This document shows, piece after piece, positions 11,448-24,225 of a stretch of 64,000 nt of DNA. The notes under the pieces were generated by a model. It was not told where the DNA came from. It saw nothing but the letters and a program-made list of their open reading frames with translations, and searched no databases. A program made the translations under genes and the position numbers. How positions within the stretch are numbered: the first letter of the stretch is position 1; each line of letters begins with the position of its first letter. The DNA is from Phenylobacterium glaciei (GTDB lineage Bacteria > Pseudomonadota > Alphaproteobacteria > Caulobacterales > Caulobacteraceae): assembly GCF_016772415.1 (NCBI RefSeq), contig NZ_JAGSGD010000003.1:81361-145360 (forward strand), written 5' to 3'.

Positions 11448-12317
11448 TCAGCCGACGGTCGGTCTCAAGCCGTTTCCGCCCTTCATCCAACGCCCCGGGT
11501 CTACCGGCGCGCCCCGTTCCCGGACCTCAAGATAGAGGTCAGAAGGCGATTGTCGCCCATCCGCCATCCATCCGACAGGCGCACCCGCCGCGACGGATTG
11601 TCCGACGCCGACGCTTGTCCGGTCCAGACCAGCCAACACCAGATGGTATCCACCGGCCAATCTTAAGATCAAGATCACACCCCAGCCCTTTACCGGGCCC
11701 ACATATTGGACAAGTCCGGCGTCGGGCGCCGTCACTTTCGCCCCAGAGGCGGTCGCGATGGTCAGGCCGTTAGCCTTGCCGCCGCCGGGAACCGCCTGGC
11801 CGAAGCGCCGGGTGATGGGCCCCGGGGCGGGGGGCGCCAGGCTCTTGGGCGGGGTCACCTCGCCGTCGTCGTCCTGCAGGGGGTTGGCTGGCCGCAGGCC
11901 CGGGGGCTGCATCATGCGCGCCTCGGCCAGCTGGCTGTCGGCGGTGAACAGGGCCTCGCTGGCCACGGCGGCCAGGCGGCGCTGGCGGGCGATCTCGCTG
12001 GCTTCGGCGGCGTAGAGCTTGGCGCGGCGTTGCAGTTCCGGGGTGATGGCCTTGACCAGGATGGCGGCCCGGACGGCGGAGACCGCGTCATCGGGGCTGA
12101 CCAGCAGCGCCGGCGGCGGATCGCGGCGGAACTGTTCCAGCACGGTGAGCAGTCGGGCCAGGCGGTTGAGATTGCGGCCCTGCTCGGCGCTGAGCACCGT
12201 CTCGCGGACATTGAGGCTCTGCAGCTTGTCCCGCTCGCTGGCGGCGGCGAGCGCCACGACGCCCACCGCCAGGCTGGCGAAGGCGCCGATCAGACAGGCG
12301 GTGCGGAGGGTCAGCAA
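11448..12317 (-). CDS. EnvC-like murein hydrolase activator with degenerate M23/LytM domain
   Basis: The 289-aa protein has a signal peptide (residues 1-27), a helical/coiled-coil region (about 30-140) and a C-terminal LytM domain (about 165-275). In active M23 peptidases the zinc ligands lie in HxGxD, H and HxHFE motifs. Here they read 'NGLTIAT', 'YHLVLAGL' and 'DLYLEVR', so most ligands are lost. This is the EnvC/NlpD situation: a catalytically dead LytM that activates amidases during division. The position upstream of ctpA is typical of envC. Confidence 0.85.
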   Translation of the reverse strand: MLTLRTACLIGAFASLAVGVVALAAASERDKLQSLNVRETVLSAEQGRNLNRLARLLTVLEQFRRDPPPALLVSPDDAVSAVRAAILVKAITPELQRRAKLYAAEASEIARQRRLAAVASEALFTADSQLAEARMMQPPGLRPANPLQDDDGEVTPPKSLAPPAPGPITRRFGQAVPGGGKANGLTIATASGAKVTAPDAGLVQYVGPVKGWGVILILRLAGGYHLVLAGLDRTSVGVGQSVAAGAPVGWMADGRQSPSDLYLEVRERGAPVDPGRWMKGGNGLRPTVG

Positions 12318-12323
12318 GGGGCT

Positions 12324-12788
12324 TCAGTCACGGTGATAGGGGCCGCCGGCCAGGATGGTCACCGCCCGATAGACCTGTTCGGCCAGCATGGCGCGGGCGA
12401 GCGCATGGGGCCATGTCTGGGGACCGAAGGCCAGCTTGCCGTTGGCGCTGGCCACAAGGGCGGGATCGAGGCCATCGGCGCCGCCGATCAAGAACACCAG
12501 CCGCCGCACCCCCTGGTCGCGCAGCCGGGCGATCTCGGCGGCGAAGTCGCGGGACGCGCGCGCGGCGCCCCGCTCATCGCAGGCGATGACGTGGGCGTCG
12601 GTCAGGTGCGGGCGCAGGACATCGGCCTCAGCGGCCTTGCCGGGCTTCTTGGCCTCGACCTCGACCACCTCGACGGGGCCAAGGCCGAGCGCACGACCGG
12701 CCGCGGTGGCGCGGTCCACATAGAGCTTCACCAGCTCGACCTCGGGGGAACGGGCCAGACGCCCGACCGCCAGGATCGTCAGCTTCAA
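12324..12788 (-). CDS. rlmH: 23S rRNA pseudouridine(1915)-N3 methyltransferase
   Basis: The protein is 154 aa, the family's normal size, when started at the TTG at 12788. That TTG overlaps the TGA of rsfS and gives the standard N-terminus 'KLTILAVGRL'. An upstream in-frame GTG/ATG would add about 40 residues that overlap rsfS and look uncoded. SPOUT-fold signatures are present: 'VIACDERG', 'LVFLIGGADGL', and the C-terminal 'AEQVYRAVTILAGGPYHRD'. It methylates helix 69 of 23S rRNA. Translational coupling to rsfS is likely. Confidence 0.93.
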   Translation of the reverse strand: MKLTILAVGRLARSPEVELVKLYVDRATAAGRALGLGPVEVVEVEAKKPGKAAEADVLRPHLTDAHVIACDERGAARASRDFAAEIARLRDQGVRRLVFLIGGADGLDPALVASANGKLAFGPQTWPHALARAMLAEQVYRAVTILAGGPYHRD

Positions 12789-13198
12789 GTGAAGGCGATG
12801 TGGGCCGAGTCCACCGACCAGATCTTTTCGATGTTGTAGAAGGTGCGGACCTCGGGACGGAACAGGTGGATGATCACGTCGCCGGTGTCGATCAGCACCC
12901 AGTCGCAATGGGGCATGCCCTCGACGCGCACCTTGCCGTAGCCCTCGTCCTTGAGGGCGCGCAGCAGGTGGTCGGCCATGGCGCCGACATGGCGGTGCGA
13001 ACGGCCAGAGGCGACGATCAGGCCGTCGGCCACCGCGCTCTTACCCTTCAGGTCGATGAACACGACGTCCTGGGCTTTGTCGTCGTCGAGACGCGCCAGG
13101 ATCAGGTCTTCCAGAGCGCTGATGCGGTTCTGGATATCGGAGGAAACCTCGGTGGAAATCGGGGTTTCGTGCGCACTCGGCGCAGGGTCAGGGCTCAG
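12785..13198 (-). CDS. rsfS: Ribosome silencing factor RsfS
   Basis: The recognisable core is 'DVVFIDLKGKSAVADGLIVASGRSHRHV ... VEGMPHCDWVLIDTGDVIIHLFRPEVRTFYNIEKIW' (split here from residues about 45-130). It binds L14 (uL14) and blocks subunit joining. The frame stays open upstream of a GTG at 13063 and the expected helix (IQNRISALEDLILARLDDD) is encoded there. The only well-placed start is a CTG at 13198, 8 nt after AAAAAGGAG, giving about 137 aa. That unusual start is an inference. Confidence 0.88.
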   Translation of the reverse strand: MSPDPAPSAHETPISTEVSSDIQNRISALEDLILARLDDDKAQDVVFIDLKGKSAVADGLIVASGRSHRHVGAMADHLLRALKDEGYGKVRVEGMPHCDWVLIDTGDVIIHLFRPEVRTFYNIEKIWSVDSAHIAFT

Positions 13199-13272
13199 CG
13201 GGGTAGCTCCTTTTTTGCCTCGCTAAAAGGCCTCATATCATGATTGCGGGGAAAGGGGCAGTCCGCGTGAAA

Positions 13273-13932
13273 TCACGATCTTGAGCCACCCATCCGCGCC
13301 CGCATGGCGGTGGAGGAGAGGAAGTTCAGGGGGCCGGTGAGGAACACCCAGCGGGGCGGCTTGGCCCCGGCCAGGATGGGCCCCTGGCTGGCGGGACGGC
13401 GGGCGTGGCTGAACCGCCGGGCGGCCGGCGAGAAGCGGCTTTTCAGGGAAATCCAGGGCCGGGAAACCACGGCGACCGGCGCGCCGCCCATGATCTGCGT
13501 CCAGCCGCGCCAGCGGTGGAAGCTGGCCAGGCTGTCCGCGCCCATGATCCAGACGAACTTCACGCCCGGAAACCGAGCCTTCAGCACCCGCAGGGTGTCG
13601 ATGGTGTAGGTGGAGCCGATGGCGGTCTCGGCGTCGGAGACGATCATCGCCCGGCCACGCGCCACCTTGCGCACGGCGGCCATGCGCTCGGCGAGGCTGG
13701 CGGTGTCCTTCGACGACTTCAGCGGGTTTTGCGGCGAGACCAGCCAGATCACCCGGTCCAGCTTCAGCCGCCGCCGCGCGGTCTCGGCCACGTGGGCATG
13801 GCCGGCGTGGACCGGATTGAACGAGCCGCCATAGAGCCCCACCCGCATACCCCGCGTGAGCGTAAAGCCCAGGCGCAGGGTCGCGGGCCGGCCGGCCTCA
13901 GGGACGCGCCGGGCGGGTCCCGCGAACCACAT
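13273..13932 (-). CDS. nadD: Nicotinate-nucleotide adenylyltransferase
   Basis: The 219-aa enzyme makes deamido-NAD from nicotinate mononucleotide and ATP. The nucleotidyltransferase signature GLYGGSFNPVHAGH and the C-terminal 'LSSTAMRAR' (ISSTxxR motif) are both present, with 'VWIMGADSLASFHRW' in the middle. The ATG at 13932 gives a 28-residue leader before MRVGLYGG; the internal ATG at 13848 is an alternative. Between proA and rsfS, as in many alphaproteobacteria. Confidence 0.93.
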   Translation of the reverse strand: MWFAGPARRVPEAGRPATLRLGFTLTRGMRVGLYGGSFNPVHAGHAHVAETARRRLKLDRVIWLVSPQNPLKSSKDTASLAERMAAVRKVARGRAMIVSDAETAIGSTYTIDTLRVLKARFPGVKFVWIMGADSLASFHRWRGWTQIMGGAPVAVVSRPWISLKSRFSPAARRFSHARRPASQGPILAGAKPPRWVFLTGPLNFLSSTAMRARMGGSRS

Positions 13933-13947
13933 GGTCTCTGCTCTGGA

Positions 13948-15519
13948 TCAAAACCGCTTCGCCGTATCGGGATTGCGGTCGAGGTTGAGGTCGGTCTGGC
14001 GGACCCGGGCGCGGACGGTGAACACCCCGTCCCCGGCCAGGACCCCGCCACGGGCGAACAGCCGGCCATGCTCCCAGTTGGAGAGACCGAGCTCAGGGCG
14101 GTTCAGGGCGTACTGGCCGTCCACCCAGCGGGTGAAGCCATCGCCGGTGAAGGGAGCGTCGATGGCGGCGTAGAAGCGCTCGTGGGCGGCGGCGTCTTCC
14201 GAGATCAGGCTGGCGGCGAACCGGGGGCTGTAGCGGTTGAAGAGGGCGATCGCCTGGCCCGCGTCCTCCACCACCATCAGGGTGACCTCCGGGGTCTCTT
14301 CCCATTCCCACTCGCGGCCGAGCTCGGCCTCGGAGAGGCGTTCCACCAGGGGTTCCTCGACCGGCCCTTGCGCGCGGGCGACGGTGACGCGGGCGTCGCG
14401 CCAGGCGGCGGGGATGTAGCGCTCCGAGCCGTCGATCACGTGCAGCTTGGCGCCTTTGCGCCGTTCACCGGCGGCTTGCAGGGCGGCCAGGAAGACCGGG
14501 ACCAGGTCGGCCGCCCGCTCACGGACGATGCAGCAGACGTTCAACGTGTTGCAGACCTTGCGGTCCAGGGAGTGGTAGGCGGCGGCCTCGAAGCGAGCGG
14601 CGTCAGCGCTCGCGTCGGCCACCATCCAGGCGCCGCCCGTGCCGTGCAGGCTGACCGGGGTCCCGGCCTGGCGGGCGATGGCGCCCAGCTGGGCCACGGC
14701 GGAGCCCGAGCCGCGGGCGACGGCGAGCGCCAGGCGTTTGTCGGAGAACATGGCCCAGCCGGCGGCGTGCTCGGCGCTATCGACCAGGGCGGCGGCGCCC
14801 TTGGGCAGGCCGGCGGACGCCAGGGCGGGATCGAGGGCATGCTCGACGATGGCCCGCGCCGTGCCCAGGGCGTCTGAGCCGATGCGGAAGACCACGGTGT
14901 TGCCGGTGCGCAGCACCCCGGTGGCGTCGGCGAAGACGTTGGGGCGGCCCTCGAAGACGAAGCCCGTAACGCCCAGGGGCGCCATCACCTGGTCGACACT
15001 CCAGCCCTCGTGGGTGGTGGTCTCAAGCACCCGGCCGCGGACGCCAGGGGTGTCGCGCCAGGCCCGCAGGCCCAAGATCATGTCGGCGCGCATCGTGGCG
15101 CTGACCGACAAGCGGGTGGTGGAGCGGCCGCGGCCTTGCGCCTTGGTCACATCGGCGGCGTTGGCCTGGCCGATGGCGGCCCAGATCGTCTCATCGGCCA
15201 GGTTGGCGGCGAAGGCCTCGAAGAAGGCGGTGATGGCGGCGTCAGAGACCGCGCCCATCTTCTGGAAGGCGTCGTGGGCCTTGCCGACGGCGGTTTCGGC
15301 CAGGGCCTGGACGGTGGCGGGAACGTGCAGCAGGTCGCCGCTATCCTGCACCACCACCAGCCGGTCGCCGGCCCGGAAGGCGTCGGCCAGGGCTTGCGGG
15401 ACATAGGCCACGCGGTCGCCGCCATAGGGGATCGCCATGCCAGAGGCGAGCGTGGTCAGCCGGCCGTTGGCCGTCTCTGTCCTGCCTCTGCCCGCCGCAT
15501 CGTCCACGTCGACCGCCAT
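13948..15519 (-). CDS. proA: Glutamate-5-semialdehyde dehydrogenase, long form
   Basis: The protein is about 523 aa from ATG 15519 (ATG 15564 also in frame), roughly 100 residues longer than standard ProA (~420). The catalytic region is 'SLDRKVCNTLNVCCIV' with the Cys nucleophile; 'GVTGFVFEGRPNVFADATG' and 'RTGNTVVFRIGSDALG' match the cofactor-binding part. The extra N-terminal ~75 residues (SGMAIPYGGDRVAYVPQALA ... GDLLHVPATV) are not part of normal ProA. It reduces glutamyl-5-phosphate in proline synthesis; proB lies 2.8 kb away beyond the histidine kinase. Confidence 0.87.
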   Translation of the reverse strand: MAVDVDDAAGRGRTETANGRLTTLASGMAIPYGGDRVAYVPQALADAFRAGDRLVVVQDSGDLLHVPATVQALAETAVGKAHDAFQKMGAVSDAAITAFFEAFAANLADETIWAAIGQANAADVTKAQGRGRSTTRLSVSATMRADMILGLRAWRDTPGVRGRVLETTTHEGWSVDQVMAPLGVTGFVFEGRPNVFADATGVLRTGNTVVFRIGSDALGTARAIVEHALDPALASAGLPKGAAALVDSAEHAAGWAMFSDKRLALAVARGSGSAVAQLGAIARQAGTPVSLHGTGGAWMVADASADAARFEAAAYHSLDRKVCNTLNVCCIVRERAADLVPVFLAALQAAGERRKGAKLHVIDGSERYIPAAWRDARVTVARAQGPVEEPLVERLSEAELGREWEWEETPEVTLMVVEDAGQAIALFNRYSPRFAASLISEDAAAHERFYAAIDAPFTGDGFTRWVDGQYALNRPELGLSNWEHGRLFARGGVLAGDGVFTVRARVRQTDLNLDRNPDTAKRF

Positions 15520-15663
15520 ATGCTCAAGATGAGCCTTAGTAAGCACCTTTGCCGGAGGCGGCAATTCACCGCTGACGCGCGACCGAATGTCTCGCCGATT
15601 AAGCCGCCGTTACCAGTCCGCCACCTAGGGTCCGGCCATCGGCAACTTCGGGTGGGGAGCGCT

Positions 15664-18090
<2,427 letters not shown>

Positions 18091-18124
18091 GTCTGGAGGG
18101 GTCGCGCTCCGTCCTGGAGATAAC

Positions 18125-18256
18125 ACCGCTCATCCCGGCGAAGGCCGGGACCCAGCTTCATCCCGAGCGGCGGCGGTTGATCTCTCATCTCCCTCGGGCT
18201 CGCTTGAAAGCGGAGTGGGTTTCACCTGGGTCCCGGCCTTCGCCGGGATGAGCGGT
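18125..18256. repeat. Facing pair of 31-nt inverted repeats between kinase and proB
   Basis: Left arm 18125-18155 (begins ACCGCTCATCCCGGCG) and right arm 18226-18256 are exact reverse complements; each arm is itself partly palindromic (CCCGGCGAAGGCCGGG). About 70 nt lie between them. No T-run follows, so a mobile-repeat origin (REP/BIME-like) is likelier than a simple terminator, though it may terminate both convergent genes. Confidence 0.85.
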
Positions 18257-18306
18257 GGGTTTGCCGAATAGGGCTATCGACCCTTCATCCGACCCGGCAA
18301 GGGCAG

Positions 18307-21064
<2,758 letters not shown>

Positions 21065-21089
21065 ATCCAGACGAGGTTCGGCGCCCGCC

Positions 21090-21202
21090 ATAGAGCGCGC
21101 GAGGGTTAAGTGGAAGCCGGTTAACCCGTTCGGCGCGCTCTACCTTCTTAGAATAGAGCCTTTTCAACGGATCAGATGAAGGATCTGATCCTAAAGGCTC
21201 TA
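21090..21202. repeat. Composite double-hairpin repeat, copy 2
   Basis: Hairpin A: TAGAGCGCGC (21090-21099) pairs with GCGCGCTCTA (21133-21142), with nested GGGTTAA/TTAACCC. Hairpin B: TAGAGCCTTT (21154-21163) pairs with AAAGGCTCTA (21193-21202), with inner GGATCAGAT/ATCTGATCC (21169-21191). Same A-then-B order and core letters as 9786-9870. It lies directly upstream of bioY. Confidence 0.8.
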
Positions 21203-21221
21203 CCACGCGAGCGCCGCAAAC

Positions 21222-21746
21222 TCACGCCAGCCAGACCATCATCCGCGAGGGGACGGCCTCGCCGCGGGCGGCCGAAGGCGAGAGCTTGACCTCCCCAGTG
21301 TAGAGAAAGCCGGTCTTGCAGAGCACCGAGGCCGAGGCCGGGTTGTCGGAGAAGTGGCGCGCCAGGACGTAGCGCCGCTTCCAGTCCCTGTGCGCCCAGA
21401 CCAGCGCGCCCTGGGCCGCCTCGGTGGCGAACCCCAAACCCCAGAAGGGCCGGCCGATCCAGCACTCCATCTCGGGGGCGCCGTTCTCGCTGTCGAAGCC
21501 CACCACCCCGACGGGCCCCTGTTCCGGGTGATCGATGACGAACATGGCCCGGGCGTCGGCGTCGTCCGCCTGGGCCAGATAGCTCTGCGCATCCTCCAGT
21601 CCGTAGGGGTGGGGGATGGAATGGGTCATGCGGGCCAGCTCACGGTCGTTGAGCAGCTTGGCCACGCGGGGGGCGTCGGTCATGCGGGGGAGCCGCAGCC
21701 GAAGACGCTGCGTCTCGATGACGGGTTCGATCTGGATGGAGCACAT
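21222..21746 (-). CDS. GNAT-family N-acetyltransferase (RimJ/RimL type)
   Basis: The 174-aa protein has the RimJ-like opening 'IETQRLRLRLPRMTDAPRVAKLLND' and the acetyl-CoA site 'CWIGRPFWGLGFATEAAQGA', followed by 'NPASASVLCKTGFLYTGE'. It probably acetylates a ribosomal protein or small amine; the substrate cannot be told. ATG 21746 has GGGAGG about 8 nt upstream; a TTG one codon earlier is an alternative. It lies downstream of rpmA but beyond a terminator. Confidence 0.87.
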   Translation of the reverse strand: MCSIQIEPVIETQRLRLRLPRMTDAPRVAKLLNDRELARMTHSIPHPYGLEDAQSYLAQADDADARAMFVIDHPEQGPVGVVGFDSENGAPEMECWIGRPFWGLGFATEAAQGALVWAHRDWKRRYVLARHFSDNPASASVLCKTGFLYTGEVKLSPSAARGEAVPSRMMVWLA

Positions 21747-21788
21747 CAAAGAACCTCCCGGGTCCTCTGACGGGACCCCTGAAACAGA

Positions 21789-21825
21789 AAAAGCGGGAGC
21801 CCGGCGTTCCGGACTCCCGCTTTTC
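21789..21825 (-). terminator. Rho-independent terminator of rplU-rpmA
   Basis: AAAAGCGGGAG (21814-21824 read on the minus strand) pairs with CTCCCGCTTTT (21789-21799); the minus-strand read ends in CTTTTTCTG. An 11-bp stem with T-run, 55 nt after the rpmA stop. Confidence 0.88.
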
Positions 21826-21879
21826 GGGATTCTGTCCGGTCCGCCTGACTGGGGCGGAACCGGAGAAGGCAGGTTCCGC

Positions 21880-22149
21880 CTAGCTGGCGTTGGTCTCGGC
21901 AGCCACCACGTTTACGTAGGTGCGGTCGTCGCGCTTGGTGACGAACTGCACAGCGCCGTCGGCGGTGGCGAAGAGGGTATGGTCACGGCCCATGCCGACG
22001 TTCACGCCGGCGAAGAACTTGGTGCCGCGTTGACGGATGATGATGTTGCCGCCGACGACAGCTTCGCCACCGAACTTCTTGACGCCGAGACGACGGCCGG
22101 CCGAGTCGCGGCCGTTGCGGGATGAACCGCCTGATTTCTTGTGAGCCAT
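21880..22149 (-). CDS. rpmA: 50S ribosomal protein L27
   Basis: The 89-aa protein has the standard start [20 protein letters not shown] and '[23 protein letters not shown]' (split). Its N-terminal tail reaches the peptidyl-transferase centre. No Firmicutes-type cleavable leader is present. Co-transcribed with rplU, 32 nt upstream, and followed by a strong terminator. Confidence 0.98.
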   Translation of the reverse strand: MAHKKSGGSSRNGRDSAGRRLGVKKFGGEAVVGGNIIIRQRGTKFFAGVNVGMGRDHTLFATADGAVQFVTKRDDRTYVNVVAAETNAS

Positions 22150-22181
22150 TGTGGTCTCCTAAACTTGTCTTGATCCGACGC

Positions 22182-22742
22182 TTATTCGGCGTCGGGCTTC
22201 TTGGCGGCGGCCTTCTTCGGCGCAGCAGCCTTCTTCTCGGCGGCTTCAGCCTTGGGCGCGGCGGCGACCTTCGGGGTCGAGGCCTTCTTGGCGGCGGGCG
22301 CGGCGGCCTTTTCGGCGGAGAGCGCGGCCTTGGCGGTCGCGGCTTCTTCCAGCTTCAGGTTACGAGCCCGGGCGTTGAGGACCGCCTTGGTGGTCATGTC
22401 CACCACGCCGTCCCAGTTCTCGGTCTTGCCGGCGCCGACCACGGAGGTCACGCGCAGCACGCTCTCCTGCTGGCGGTGGCCGCGGGTCCGGCGATAGCCC
22501 TGACGGCGGCGCTTCTTGAAGATCTTCACCTTCAGGCCCTTGCGGGTCTCGATCAGGGTGGCGCTGACGGTGGCGCCTTCCACGATCGGAGCGCCGAGGG
22601 TGATGGTCTCACCGTCGCCCAGCATCAGGACGTCGCCGAAGGCCACGTTGGCGCCCGGCTCACCTTCAAGCTTTTCCACGACGAGAAGGTCGCCCGCCTG
22701 AACCCGGTACTGCTTACCGCCGGTTTTGATCACCGCGTACAT
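22182..22742 (-). CDS. rplU: 50S ribosomal protein L21 with long Ala/Lys C-terminal tail
   Basis: The core L21 fold is residues 1 to about 103 (MYAVIKTGGKQYRVQAGDLL ... RRRQGYRRTRGHRQ). The protein goes on to 186 aa. The extra part has a short domain-like stretch (SVVGAGKTENWDGVVDM) and a low-complexity A/K/P tail (about residues 135-186). Such tails are seen in alphaproteobacterial L21 and parallel the AtpD leader. The upstream promoter and leader hairpin are listed separately. Confidence 0.96.
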   Translation of the reverse strand: MYAVIKTGGKQYRVQAGDLLVVEKLEGEPGANVAFGDVLMLGDGETITLGAPIVEGATVSATLIETRKGLKVKIFKKRRRQGYRRTRGHRQQESVLRVTSVVGAGKTENWDGVVDMTTKAVLNARARNLKLEEAATAKAALSAEKAAAPAAKKASTPKVAAAPKAEAAEKKAAAPKKAAAKKPDAE

Positions 22743-22765
22743 CGTTCGCGCCTTGAGACTTTAGC

Positions 22766-22800
22766 AAAAAAGGATCACGCCCGCAGGAAGGTCCTGCGTG
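22766..22800 (-). terminator. Terminator-like hairpin in the rplU leader
   Basis: Read on the minus strand: CACGCAGG, loop, CCTGC..GCGTG (22800 to 22776), then ATCC and six T (22771-22766). It lies just downstream of the proposed rplU promoter and about 25 nt before the rplU ATG. It could end transcription from the upstream gene or act as an attenuator on the ribosomal-protein leader. Confidence 0.6.
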
Positions 22801-22812
22801 CGAAGGCGCGGA

Positions 22813-22840
22813 CTTATACAGACGACCCCCGCCAAGTCAA
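22813..22840 (-). promoter_or_regulatory. Sigma70-type promoter for rplU-rpmA
   Basis: On the minus strand TTGACT (22840-22835), a 16-nt spacer, then TATAAG (22818-22813). This is close to the general consensus and unusually clear for GC-rich DNA. A start near 22806 gives a leader of about 65 nt that begins with the hairpin. Confidence 0.6.
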
Positions 22841-22857
22841 CGGAAGCCGCTGTTGAT

Positions 22858-24192
22858 TCAGTGACCCCCGGAAGACTCTCCGGGACGCAGGCTGGCGAGC
22901 GTCTTGCGAGCCCCGTCGCGTTCGCTCTCCCAGCTGGTCACCACGGCCTTGGAGACCTGCTGCATGAAGGCCAGGCGGGCGGGCACAGGCTTGGTGGTGC
23001 GCTTCATCAGGACCACCACCGCATAGGACCGGCCGTCGGGGGCGGTGAGCACGGCGACGTCGTTGATGCCGATGGAGCCGCCGCGCCAGTCCTGGCCAGT
23101 GCCGGTCTTGTGGGCGATGGACCAGCCCGAGGGCAGGCCGCCCTTCAGGCGTCGGGGACCCGTGCGAGCCTCCGACATGGTGGCCAGGAAGGTGTCGGTG
23201 GATTGCGCCGACAGCAGCTCGCCGCGCTTCAGCGCCATCAGGGCGGTGGCCAGGCCCGCCGGGGTCGCGCCGTCCAGGGGGTTTTCCAGGTATTCCTTCA
23301 TGGCGGCGTCGCGGACGGAATCAGGCAGCCTGGCCCGGGCGTCCTTGAAATTGCCGCCGACCCCCATCTCCGGGCTCCAGGTCAGGCCGGCGATCTTGGC
23401 CTGCAGGTTCTTCTCGTCGGCGCCCATGCGGATGCCGGTGAGGTTCTTGCGCGCCAGCATGTCGGCCACGGCGTCGACGCCGCCGACCTGCTCCAGCAGC
23501 TTGTCGTTGGCGGCGTTGTCGCTCTCGATCAGGGCCCGGCGCACCAGGTCGCGCAGGGTGGTGGCGTAACCGGTGGCCCCGATCTTGTGGGAGATGGGCT
23601 GGAAGAAGACGCTGCGGTCCTGGGGTCCCAGGAACACCCCCTGGTCGAGGCTGAGCTTGCCCTGGTCCAGGGCGTCCATCGTGGTCATGGCCACCCAGAG
23701 TTTGGAGACGCTCTGCTGCGGGAAGGCGTCGTCGCCGGCCACCTGGGCCATCCAGCCCTCGCTGCAGTCGGCCACGGCGATGCCGACGGTCTCACGATAG
23801 TTCTCGGCCAGTTCGTCCAGGCGCTTCTGTAGGGCCTCGGGCGGCGGGCCGGGCTTGGGGCGGGGGGCGACGTGGGGCCTGGGGGCGCCCACGCCGGCGG
23901 CCAGGATGGTGGGGGGCGGCGCCTTGGCCGGCGTGCCGGTGGCCACATAGACGCCGCCCAGGATGGTCAGGCCAGCCAGGACGGCCAGCGCCGAGGCCGG
24001 GCGCCAGCGGGCGCGCCAGAACATGCGGGTGTCGAAGGCGAGGTCGCGGCGGGCCTGGGGCCAGGAGGCGGTGAGGTTCTCGATCCAGGTCAGGACCCGC
24101 AGGCTTGCGACGAGCAGGCTGACGCCGAGGTCGGATACCCCATCAACGCCCGACCGGCCCCAAGCCCGAAGCTGCCCAAGTCCTTGATTCAT
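22858..24192 (-). CDS. Membrane-anchored class A beta-lactamase-like serine hydrolase
   Basis: The 444-aa protein has a cytoplasmic N-terminus of ~65 residues, one membrane helix (about 67-87), a Pro-rich linker, and a periplasmic hydrolase domain from ~115. Class A landmarks: SVSK (Ser161, Lys164), SDN (Ser224-Asn226), an E-x-x-L motif at Glu260 exactly 36 residues after the SDN serine as in class A enzymes, and KTG (362-364). The spacing SDN-KTG is about 34 residues longer than normal. No standard signal peptide. Either a chromosomal beta-lactamase or a penicillin-binding peptidase; activity is unproven. Confidence 0.8.
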   Translation of the reverse strand: MNQGLGQLRAWGRSGVDGVSDLGVSLLVASLRVLTWIENLTASWPQARRDLAFDTRMFWRARWRPASALAVLAGLTILGGVYVATGTPAKAPPPTILAAGVGAPRPHVAPRPKPGPPPEALQKRLDELAENYRETVGIAVADCSEGWMAQVAGDDAFPQQSVSKLWVAMTTMDALDQGKLSLDQGVFLGPQDRSVFFQPISHKIGATGYATTLRDLVRRALIESDNAANDKLLEQVGGVDAVADMLARKNLTGIRMGADEKNLQAKIAGLTWSPEMGVGGNFKDARARLPDSVRDAAMKEYLENPLDGATPAGLATALMALKRGELLSAQSTDTFLATMSEARTGPRRLKGGLPSGWSIAHKTGTGQDWRGGSIGINDVAVLTAPDGRSYAVVVLMKRTTKPVPARLAFMQQVSKAVVTSWESERDGARKTLASLRPGESSGGH

Positions 24193-24225
24193 CAGACCTT
24201 GAAAACGCTGATCCGTGGACTCCGG

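Noticed and set aside
15010..15663. N-terminal extension of the histidine kinase to 15010
   Set aside because: The extra 218 residues overlap proA in antisense, are Gly/Arg-rich and precede a good start with TM1 at 15664.
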